From NCBI GenBank assembly GCA_003562555.1, contig PWUO01000216.1, positions 1 to 5,752 on the forward strand: a stretch of DNA of 5,752 nt. The letters run 5' to 3'. The stretch is from Dehalococcoidia bacterium. GTDB lineage: Bacteria > Chloroflexota > Dehalococcoidia > GIF9 > AB-539-J10. The number at the start of each line of letters is the position of its first letter. Positions within the stretch are counted from its first letter, which is position 1. The notes below the pieces were generated by a model. It ran no database searches, was not told the origin of the DNA, and worked only from the letters and a program-made list of their open reading frames with translations. Position numbers and translations under genes: made by a program. Shown here in pieces: positions 1 through 5,640 of this stretch.

Positions 1-1
1 G

Positions 2-694
2 GATGCCGTGCGCACAGCCGGAGCAGAGGTTGTCACAAGCAGGAGAGTAGTGTCGATAAACGGAAGTCATCCTGGATCGCGGGCGGTTTCCAGCGTGACT
101 CTGGATGACCGGACGAGAATCCAATGTGAGATGGTGATAGTCGCTGTGGGCGTTGCGCCGCGCACGGAACTCGCCGAAGGACTCGCGTCAATCAGACGCG
201 GCATTCTCGTGGACGAGGCCATGCGGACCAGTGCTCCCGGCATATTCGCGTGCGGGGATGTCTGTGAGACACACGACTTCGCGCGGGATCAGGACGCCGT
301 GCTCGCCATATGGCCGAACGCGGTCAGCGGTGGAGCCGCAGCAGGAGCGTCGATGGCCGGTAATGACGAGGCTTACGAAGGCTGCACCAGCATGAATGCC
401 ATTCCCTATTTCGGACTCAGTATCGCATCTGCAGGAGTGGTTGAACACGATCCCACGGCACATGAAGTGGCGGTGTCGAGCAGCCCGAGACACTACACTA
501 AGGTCGTGCTCAAGGACGGCATAGTGATCGGCATGATCGCCGTGGGAGACACCAGCAAGTGCGGTATGCTGTACCTTCTCATGAAGCATAAGGTCAGGGT
601 GGACGGCTGGCAGGACTTGCTCGTACGTGAGGATTTCGGTCTTCTTTCCATACCCGAGTCACTGTGGCGGGATCAGGTAACCGCCGCAGGTTAG
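2..694 (+). CDS. Pyridine-nucleotide FAD-dependent oxidoreductase, C-terminal part (5' truncated by window)
   Basis: The frame is open to the left edge, so the gene starts outside the window; the first GTG (8) is not a convincing start. About 230 residues are present. A strand-turn segment VIVAVGVAPRTEL (residues about 45-57 of the fragment) is followed by GILVDEAMRTS and GIFACGDV (about 67-87). The latter is the FAD-contacting GD motif typical of pyridine nucleotide-disulfide oxidoreductases. After it come WPNAV and a C-terminal domain with NAIPYFGLSIASAGVV, which resembles the NAD(P)H-nitrite reductase/rubredoxin reductase-like group (COG1251 type) rather than thioredoxin reductase. The expected reaction is electron transfer from NAD(P)H through FAD to a protein partner. 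Relatives often lie beside split glutamate synthase genes, so a role as its electron-input module is a reasonable inference. The N-terminal FAD-binding Rossmann motif and most of the NAD domain are outside the window, so cofactor preference cannot be read. The gene ends with TAG, 76 bases before the next gene. Confidence 0.85.
   Translation, partial: DAVRTAGAEVVTSRRVVSINGSHPGSRAVSSVTLDDRTRIQCEMVIVAVGVAPRTELAEGLASIRRGILVDEAMRTSAPGIFACGDVCETHDFARDQDAVLAIWPNAVSGGAAAGASMAGNDEAYEGCTSMNAIPYFGLSIASAGVVEHDPTAHEVAVSSSPRHYTKVVLKDGIVIGMIAVGDTSKCGMLYLLMKHKVRVDGWQDLLVREDFGLLSIPESLWRDQVTAAG
678..693. repeat. Small perfect inverted repeat TAACC-N6-GGTTA across the oxidoreductase stop
   Basis: Two 5-base arms, TAACC (678-682) and GGTTA (689-693), flank a 6-base GC-rich centre (GCCGCA) and run into the TAG stop. 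The arms are too short and the following bases not T-rich enough for an intrinsic terminator. A dyad of this size could be a half-helix-turn operator site for a dimeric regulator, and it lies about 50 bases upstream of the promoter candidate. A dyad this short can also occur by chance, so this is only a pointer. Confidence 0.25.
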
Positions 695-726
695 CGCTCG
701 GTTCGCGGGCTTTGGCGTGCCCCGGA

Positions 727-742
727 GTGGTATAGTGACCAC
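727..742. repeat. Inverted repeat GTGGT-N6-ACCAC overlapping the -10 element
   Basis: Perfect 5-base arms at 727-731 and 738-742 surround ATAGTG, so the dyad sits on top of the -10 candidate. A protein bound here would block RNA polymerase, which makes it a candidate repressor operator. The arms are short and only one copy is seen. The geometry (5-base arms, 6-base centre) is the same as the repeat at 678-693, although the arm sequences differ. Confidence 0.3.
728..736 (+). promoter_or_regulatory. Candidate extended -10 promoter for the glutamate synthase operon
   Basis: TG at 728-729, one base, then TATAGT at 731-736 matches the extended -10 form TGnTATAAT with one mismatch, in otherwise GC-rich DNA. 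No good -35 is found at the usual 16-18 base spacing; TTGGCG at 712-717 is only 13 bases away. This is consistent with an extended -10 or an activator-dependent promoter. Transcription would start near 743, giving a leader of about 28 bases before the ATG at 771. The element lies in the only intergenic gap of useful size in the window, directly ahead of the amidotransferase gene. Confidence 0.5.
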
Positions 743-770
743 ACAATGCATCGCCACAGGATGATGAACC

Positions 771-1919
771 ATGAAGAATGTGACGCGCGTCAACAACCGA
801 TACGGAGATGACAAAGTCATCGATGGCTGCTCGATCTTCGGCGTGATGGATACCTCCGGATCGCCCATGCCCGCTGATGTCGCCATTCGGGCTATCGACC
901 TCATGCGTGACAGGGATAACGGGCTTGGCGGCGGATTTGCGGCGTACGGGCTGTATCCGGAACACCCCGAGGAATACGCGTTCCATGTCATGTTCACAAG
1001 CCGTGACGGACAACGTGACACTGAGGAATACCTGTCACACTGGTTTCACATCAGCCGGTCGGAACCGATGGACGTCGATGCGGGCGTGATTTCGGACGCG
1101 CCACAGATGCAGCGGTACTTCGCTTCCGTGAGGACAGAGAGGCTCGGAACTGCAGATGAGGCGCAGTACGTTGCCGACCGGACCATGCATGTGAACTCGA
1201 ACGTGAGCGACAGCTTCATCTTCTCTGCGGGCAGGAACATGGGCGTGTTCAAAGGCGTGGGTCATCCCTACGACATCGCGCGTTTCTTCAAGCTCGATAG
1301 CTACAGCGCCTATATATGGACAGCGCATGGCAGGTTTCCGACCAACACACCGGGCTGGTGGGGAGGCGCTCATCCGTTCAGTCTGCTCGACTGGACCGTG
1401 GTCCACAATGGGGAGATCTCCTCGTATGGCATCAACCAGCGAACTCTGGAACAGTACGGCTACCAGTGTGCATTGCAGACGGATACCGAGGTCATCACGT
1501 ACGCAGTCGACCTTCTGGTACGGCGACACCGTCTGCCGATGGAAGTAGCAGCCAAGGTGCTGGCTGCACCGTTCTGGTCCGACGCCGCTCACATGCGACC
1601 TGATGAGGCGGGGGTAATGGAGGCGCTCCGCATCACCTACGGAGGCCTTCTGCTGAACGGGCCCTTCACCGTCATCATTGCACGCGAGGGGGAGATGGTG
1701 GGACTGACCGACAGGATCAGGCTGCGCCCGATGGTCGTCGCTACGCGCGGCTCAAAGGTCTTTCTGTCGTCCGAGGAATCAGCGATACGACTCGTCAGTC
1801 CGGAGCTGGATGACACGTGGATACCGGTTGGGGGACATCCGGTCATCGCACGTCTTGGCCACGTACCGACTCTCGAGGAGCAATGGCCGGCAAGTGAGGT
1901 AGCCAGCGTTGCTGACTAA
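771..1919 (+). CDS. Class II glutamine amidotransferase subunit of split glutamate synthase (GltS domain 1)
   Basis: 382 residues. This subunit should hydrolyse glutamine to glutamate and ammonia and pass ammonia to the FMN subunit encoded at 2686-4188. The likely N-terminal nucleophile is Cys20 in DGCSIFGVMDTSG, so a 19-residue propeptide would have to be removed, as in glutamate synthases. It is followed by LMRDRDNGLGGGFAAYGLYP (about 44-63), typical of the stand-alone GltS domain 1 family. The active-site region is clear: HGRFPTNT (186-193, Arg188 for the substrate carboxylate), HNGE (212-215, oxyanion hole Asn/Gly) and TDTE (237-240, Asp for the glutamine amine). A closing RIRLRPMVVA and SSEESAI segment (about 315-339) is also class II-like. 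The start ATG is supported by AGGA at 758-761, nine bases upstream. The residue after the nucleophile is Ser where Gly is common. The gene's end overlaps hisF by 11 bases, which implies translational coupling. It could alternatively be called GlxB-like; I am confident of the family but not of the symbol. Confidence 0.9.
   Translation: MKNVTRVNNRYGDDKVIDGCSIFGVMDTSGSPMPADVAIRAIDLMRDRDNGLGGGFAAYGLYPEHPEEYAFHVMFTSRDGQRDTEEYLSHWFHISRSEPMDVDAGVISDAPQMQRYFASVRTERLGTADEAQYVADRTMHVNSNVSDSFIFSAGRNMGVFKGVGHPYDIARFFKLDSYSAYIWTAHGRFPTNTPGWWGGAHPFSLLDWTVVHNGEISSYGINQRTLEQYGYQCALQTDTEVITYAVDLLVRRHRLPMEVAAKVLAAPFWSDAAHMRPDEAGVMEALRITYGGLLLNGPFTVIIAREGEMVGLTDRIRLRPMVVATRGSKVFLSSEESAIRLVSPELDDTWIPVGGHPVIARLGHVPTLEEQWPASEVASVAD
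1896..1911 (+). promoter_or_regulatory. Ribosome binding site and TTG start of hisF inside the amidotransferase gene
   Basis: GAGG at 1896-1899 stands nine bases before TTG at 1909-1911. This TTG places Asp11 and Asp130 at exactly the family's standard numbering, which decides the start. Initiation therefore lies inside the last codons of the preceding gene, so ribosomes finishing that gene can feed hisF. Confidence 0.75.
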
Positions 1920-2676
1920 GCGAGTCATACCGTGCCTCGACGTAAAGGACGGTCGTGTCGTCAAGGGCACCAGTTTCAAATCGCTGCGTGGCTCGGGAGA
2001 CCCCGTCGAACTCGCGCGCAGGTATTACCATGACGGCGCCGACGAACTGATCTTTCTCGATATTACCGCCAGCCAGGAGCATAGGGAAACCATGGCCTCG
2101 CTGGTGGAGCGCGTTGCTGATGTCGTCTTCATACCGCTCACGGTCGGCGGTGGGCTGAACTCGGTGGAGCAGATGCGGCGACTGCTGCTCAGTGGCGCGG
2201 ACAAGGTCTCGGTCAATACTGCGGCGGTACAGGAACCGGATCTGATCAGCCGCGCGGCCGACCGCTTCGGCAGCCAGTGCGTCGTGGTCGCTATCGACGC
2301 GAAGCGTGTTCCCGACAGTTCCTGTCCACGGTGGCGGGTGCACACCTATGGTGGCAGCCTGCCGACTGATATCGACGCCGTCGGGTGGGCAGCGACCGCT
2401 GCCAGGCTCGGCGCAGGCGAGATACTGCTCACCAGTATGGATGCCGATGGACATCGTGGCGGCTATGACATCGAACTCACACGAGCGGTCGCCACAACGG
2501 TCTCCATCCCGGTGATCGCCAGCGGTGGGGCAGGCTCCCCTGAAGACCTCTACCTGGCGTTGACGGATGGCGCAGCCGATGCGGTACTGGCGGCAAGCAT
2601 ATTCCACTACAATGAGTCCGGCATTCCGCAGACGAAGAGATATCTGGCTGAAAGAGGACTGCCAATCAGGCCGTAG
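1909..2676 (+). CDS. hisF: Imidazole glycerol phosphate synthase cyclase subunit HisF
   Basis: 255 residues, full family length, a (beta/alpha)8 barrel acting in the cytoplasm. With ammonia from HisH it converts PRFAR to imidazole glycerol phosphate and AICAR, the fifth step of histidine synthesis. The N-terminus KRVIPCLDVKDGRVVKG is diagnostic. Catalytic Asp11 and Asp130 (VVVAIDAKR) are both present. The ammonia-gate residues known from the Thermotoga enzyme are also kept: Arg5, Glu46, Lys99 and Glu171 (equivalent to its Glu167, shifted by a four-residue insertion after KRV). Phosphate-binding loops VGGG (79-82) and ASGGAG and the segment GAGEILLTSMDADG are intact, so the enzyme looks functional and built to dock a HisH. 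Its setting is unusual: it sits between the amidotransferase and FMN subunits of glutamate synthase, overlapping the former by 11 bases and ending nine bases before the latter. No hisH, hisA or hisI is visible. Confidence 0.95.
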   Translation: MLTKRVIPCLDVKDGRVVKGTSFKSLRGSGDPVELARRYYHDGADELIFLDITASQEHRETMASLVERVADVVFIPLTVGGGLNSVEQMRRLLLSGADKVSVNTAAVQEPDLISRAADRFGSQCVVVAIDAKRVPDSSCPRWRVHTYGGSLPTDIDAVGWAATAARLGAGEILLTSMDADGHRGGYDIELTRAVATTVSIPVIASGGAGSPEDLYLALTDGAADAVLAASIFHYNESGIPQTKRYLAERGLPIRP

Positions 2677-2685
2677 GGATACGCA

Positions 2686-4188
2686 ATGAAAAGCTTCCTG
2701 CCGACGAGATTTATCATTGAACGCGACGCATCGCGGTGCATTCAGTGCAAAGTATGCGTCAATCAGTGCAGCTTTGGTGTTCACGCCTTTGATGAGGATG
2801 AAGGGGCCATCACCGCCAACGAGCACAACTGCGTTGGCTGCCATCGCTGCGTGGTCTTCTGTCCCACGAACGCGCTCACCATCAGACGCAATCCGCTCGA
2901 CTACCGGGCCAACTATAACTGGCGACCCGAAGTGATCGAGGACATTCTCAAACAGGCCGAGAGCGGCGGAATGCTCCTCACCGGAATGGGGGATGACAAG
3001 AGCCACACTATCTACTGGGATCACCTGCTGCTCAACGCGAGCCAGGTTACCAATCCCTCTATAGATCCCCTTCGTGAACCGATGGAGCTGGCAACGTATC
3101 TGGGTAGAAAGCCGGACAGGTTGGAATTCGATGCTACAGGAAGACTCACCACAACAGTGGCGCCGCAGGTGAAGCTTGAGACCCCGATCATGTTCGCGGC
3201 GATGTCCTACGGCGCGGTCAGCCTGAACGTGCATACCTCACTGGCACGGGCCGCCACCGAGCTCGGCACGCTCTGGAACACCGGAGAAGGAGGACTGCAT
3301 CCATCGCTCGCCAGGTACGCCCCCAACACCGTCGTGCAGGTGGCCTCCGGCCGCTACGGAGTGGACGCTGAGTATCTTCGATCGGCACGTATCATCGAGA
3401 TCAAGATAGGGCAGGGAGCGAAGCCGGGAATCGGCGGTCATCTTCCGGGAGAGAAGGTAACTGACGAGGTTTCACGAACACGGATGATTCCACGGGGGAC
3501 GGATGCGATCTCCCCCGCTCCTCATCATGACATCTACTCCATCGAGGACCTCCGGCAGCTCATCTACGCCATCAAGGAAGCTACCGGCTCCGAGAAGCCG
3601 GTCTCGGTGAAGGTTGCGGCAGTACACAACGTTGCGGCGATCGCCAGCGGCATGGTGCGAGCCGGCGCGGATATCATCGTCATTGACGGCCTGCGCGGCG
3701 CCACCGGAGCCGCACCAAAGGCCATCCGCGACAGTGTCGGCATCCCGATCGAGCTGGCGCTGGCATCCGTAGACACGCGGTTGCGGCAGGAGGGCATCAG
3801 GAACCAGGCATCGATCATTGCCTCCGGCGGACTCAGGTGCAGCGGAGACGTAGCCAAGGCCATCGCACTCGGTGCCGACGCCGTCTACATCGGGACCGCA
3901 GCGTTGATCGCACTGGGATGCCACGTGTGTCAGCAATGCCACACCGGCAAATGCAGCTGGGGCATCTGCACCAGTGACCCTGCGCTGACCAAGCGCATCA
4001 ACCCGGAGATTGGTGCGGAACGCCTCATCAATCTGGTCCGCGGCTGGAGCCTGGAGATCAAGGATATGCTCGGCGGCATGGGGGTGAATGCAATCGAGAG
4101 TCTTCGGGGTAACCGGCTTCACCTGAGGGGGGTCGGCCTCAACGATACCGAACTCTCGATACTTGGCGTCAAGATGGCCGGCAGTTGA
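2686..4188 (+). CDS. Glutamate synthase FMN/Fe-S catalytic subunit with N-terminal 2[4Fe-4S] ferredoxin domain (GltS domain 2)
   Basis: 500 residues, the expected size for archaeal-type stand-alone glutamate synthase domain 2. It should make glutamate from 2-oxoglutarate and ammonia by reduction at FMN. Two ferredoxin motifs open the protein: Cys18/21/24/28 and Cys49/52/55/59 (the second ending CP), so electrons probably arrive through two [4Fe-4S] clusters. The FMN barrel runs from about residue 165 to 410, with MSYGAVS (173-179), NTGEGG (198-203), IKIGQGAKPGIGGHLPG (239-255), HHDIYSIEDL (280-289), VSVKV (306-310), IDGLRGATGAAP (333-344) and GADAVYIGTAALIALG (396-411). Cys412, Cys418 and Cys423 have the C-x5-C-x4-C spacing of the glutamate synthase [3Fe-4S] cluster; Cys415 and Cys428 are additional. 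AGGGA at 2675-2679, overlapping the hisF stop and six bases from the ATG, supports the start. A GlxD-like name is possible. The substrate is inferred from the family and from the neighbouring domain 1 and domain 3 genes. Confidence 0.93.
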   Translation: MKSFLPTRFIIERDASRCIQCKVCVNQCSFGVHAFDEDEGAITANEHNCVGCHRCVVFCPTNALTIRRNPLDYRANYNWRPEVIEDILKQAESGGMLLTGMGDDKSHTIYWDHLLLNASQVTNPSIDPLREPMELATYLGRKPDRLEFDATGRLTTTVAPQVKLETPIMFAAMSYGAVSLNVHTSLARAATELGTLWNTGEGGLHPSLARYAPNTVVQVASGRYGVDAEYLRSARIIEIKIGQGAKPGIGGHLPGEKVTDEVSRTRMIPRGTDAISPAPHHDIYSIEDLRQLIYAIKEATGSEKPVSVKVAAVHNVAAIASGMVRAGADIIVIDGLRGATGAAPKAIRDSVGIPIELALASVDTRLRQEGIRNQASIIASGGLRCSGDVAKAIALGADAVYIGTAALIALGCHVCQQCHTGKCSWGICTSDPALTKRINPEIGAERLINLVRGWSLEIKDMLGGMGVNAIESLRGNRLHLRGVGLNDTELSILGVKMAGS

Positions 4189-4209
4189 GAGCGGGATTAC
4201 CGCATATTC

Positions 4210-4225
4210 GGAGATGAGCCTGATG
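4210..4225 (+). promoter_or_regulatory. Ribosome binding site deciding the start of the GXGXG subunit
   Basis: GGAG at 4210-4213 lies nine bases before ATG at 4223. The same GGAG directly abuts another in-frame ATG at 4214, too close to serve it. A longer reading from TTG at 4163 would overlap the previous gene and adds 20 residues that do not resemble the family. Starting at 4223 gives MEIDARSLSYRELN, which matches the usual N-terminus of this family. Confidence 0.65.
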
Positions 4226-4957
4226 GAAATAGACGCGCGCAGCCTGTCCTACCGTGAGCTCAATACGGCCCTTCATGAAGTTGTTGCCGAAGGAGTGACG
4301 CATGTCACCGTCCGCAACGTGAACGGGCAGCGGTACATCGGCACGAACCTGCGTGGACCTGTCACCGTGGAGTTGCACGGGACGCCCGGCAACGACCTGG
4401 GGGCGTTCATGAACGGACCGACGCTGGTGGTACACGGCAACGGCCAGGACGGCGTCGGCAACACCATGAACGGTGGCGAGGTGGTGATTCACGGACACAC
4501 GGGGGACGCACTGGGGCTGGCGGCGAGGGGAGGGACCATTCTCGTCCGGGACGGTGCGGGCTATCGCGCGGGCATCCACATGAAGGAATATGAGGGCCGG
4601 GGAGCCACAGTAGTGGTCGGTGGAGGAGCGCAGGATTTCCTGGGAGAGTACATGGCTGGCGGCACGCTGGTCGTGTTAGGATTGTCGGCGCGAGGAACCG
4701 GCTGGTCGCGGGCGAGGTTCGTTGGAACCGGAATGCACGGCGGTGCAATCTACCTGCGAGGTCGAATCGATTCGCACCAGGTCGGAAAGGAAGTAGGCGT
4801 AGCCGCTCCTGACGAGAAGGACATGCGGATTCTCCAGGATGCCGTCGCCAGGTACTGTGCACACTTCGGAACAGATGCCGGGAAGATTCTCGATGCCGAT
4901 TTCGTGAAGCTGTTTCCGCTGTACCTGCGGCCCTACGGCAGACTGTACGCCTACTAA
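4223..4957 (+). CDS. Glutamate synthase GXGXG (beta-helix) subunit (GltS domain 3)
   Basis: 244 residues from the chosen ATG. This is the stand-alone form of the C-terminal GXGXG domain of the glutamate synthase alpha subunit, a right-handed beta helix that packs against the FMN barrel and amidotransferase and is thought to be structural. The sequence shows the repeating Gly-rich turns: NGQRYIG (34-40), GNDLGAFMNGPTLVVHG (56-72), GVGNTMNGGEVVIHG (77-91), GDALGLAARGGTILVRDGAGYRAG (starting at 94), GGGAQDFLGEYMAGGTLVVLG (starting at 133) and GTGMHGGAIYLRG (168-180). The tail, to about residue 244, is alpha-helical in appearance and ends with a Tyr-rich LYAY. No catalytic residues are expected. 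It begins 34 bases after the FMN subunit gene and is almost certainly in the same operon. The related FwdC/FmdC subunit of formylmethanofuran dehydrogenase shares the fold, but the two adjacent glutamate synthase domains make that reading unlikely. Alternative starts are 4214 and 4163. Confidence 0.92.
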   Translation: MEIDARSLSYRELNTALHEVVAEGVTHVTVRNVNGQRYIGTNLRGPVTVELHGTPGNDLGAFMNGPTLVVHGNGQDGVGNTMNGGEVVIHGHTGDALGLAARGGTILVRDGAGYRAGIHMKEYEGRGATVVVGGGAQDFLGEYMAGGTLVVLGLSARGTGWSRARFVGTGMHGGAIYLRGRIDSHQVGKEVGVAAPDEKDMRILQDAVARYCAHFGTDAGKILDADFVKLFPLYLRPYGRLYAY

Positions 4958-4968
4958 GAAGGCATGTG

Positions 4969-5640
4969 GTGAGCTACCAGCCGACCTCTCACCTCGCGGT
5001 CATACACCCGGACCCGTCTCCCTACCCGCACCTGCCGCGTGAGCTGGCGCTTCTTCCGGCCGAGATACGCGAATCCTATGCGGATGATGCTATAGAACGT
5101 TGCCTCCTGCCTGCGCCGGCCGCGGTCGTTCTGGTTGTGGACTCGGCACATCACCTGACGGAGATGCCCCAGAGAATCAAGACGCTGACCCCCAGCCCCA
5201 TTCTCGCCGTCATCACGCCCGAGCTCACAGAGGCTCTATGGCCCACCTCGGGCATCGAGGAGTTCATGGTGGGCAGCGGCACGGGCTCAGAGCTGCGTGC
5301 CAGGGTCAGACACCTCCTCAGGCTTCACCCGGAGAGAGGCGACCTTCTTCGGCGGGGCGACCTGGTCATCAATACGGCATCGTGCGAGGTCAGTGTTGGG
5401 GGACGGCTCATCGAACTCACGTTCAAGGAGTACGAACTGCTGAAGTTCCTGGCGCGGGATCCGGGACGTGTGTATTCGCGGCAGGCGCTGCTCGACAGGG
5501 TCTGGGGTTACGACTACTACGGCGGTGACCGAACGGTGGACGTCCATGTACGGCGGCTCCGCAGCAAGCTCGAGGACGCCAATCACACCTTCATCGATAC
5601 GGTGCGCAACGTCGGCTACAGACTCCGCAAGAACTCGTGA
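4969..5640 (+). CDS. GlnR-like OmpR-family transcriptional regulator with degenerate receiver domain
   Basis: About 223 residues. The C-terminal half (about 128-221) is a clear OmpR/PhoB winged helix: LTFKEYELLKFLARDPGRVY (150-169), LLDRVWGYDYYGGDRTVDVHVRRLRSKL (starting at 174) and FIDTVRNVGYRLR (208-220, the wing). The N-terminal half (about 8-118) has the receiver layout but lacks the acidic pair after strand 1 (HLAVIHPDP). It keeps an Asp at the phospho-acceptor place (VVLVVDS, Asp58) and has no conserved Lys at the end of strand 5 (EEFMVGSGTG). This is the pattern of atypical, probably phosphorylation-independent regulators such as actinobacterial GlnR, which also shares the LTFKE-ELLKYLA and WGYDYFGG-RTVDVHVRRLR wording. 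With glutamate synthase genes just upstream, nitrogen regulation is the best inference. No kinase gene is seen. The start is GTG at 4969, six bases after AAGAAGG (4956-4962); GTG at 4966 is possible but only three bases away. The spacing to the previous gene is 11 bases. Confidence 0.88.
   Translation: MSYQPTSHLAVIHPDPSPYPHLPRELALLPAEIRESYADDAIERCLLPAPAAVVLVVDSAHHLTEMPQRIKTLTPSPILAVITPELTEALWPTSGIEEFMVGSGTGSELRARVRHLLRLHPERGDLLRRGDLVINTASCEVSVGGRLIELTFKEYELLKFLARDPGRVYSRQALLDRVWGYDYYGGDRTVDVHVRRLRSKLEDANHTFIDTVRNVGYRLRKNS

Noticed and set aside
707..722. GGGC-N8-GCCC as a transcription terminator after the oxidoreductase
   Set aside because: A 4-base stem with a long loop and no T-run does not make an intrinsic terminator, so read-through from the oxidoreductase gene remains possible.
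1843..3234. A 463-codon open frame on the minus strand across hisF and the start of the FMN subunit gene
   Set aside because: It lies wholly opposite two genes with intact catalytic motifs, its translation is rich in Arg/His/Asp with no recognisable domain, and such long antisense frames are expected in GC-rich coding DNA.
3472..4122. A 216-codon minus-strand frame inside the FMN subunit gene
   Set aside because: It is opposite the conserved FMN barrel and Fe-S motif, and the product looks compositionally biased and unlike any protein family.
4163..4222. N-terminal extension of the GXGXG subunit from TTG at 4163
   Set aside because: It overlaps the end of the previous gene, has no ribosome binding site, and the added residues do not fit the family; ATG at 4223 with GGAG nine bases before is better.
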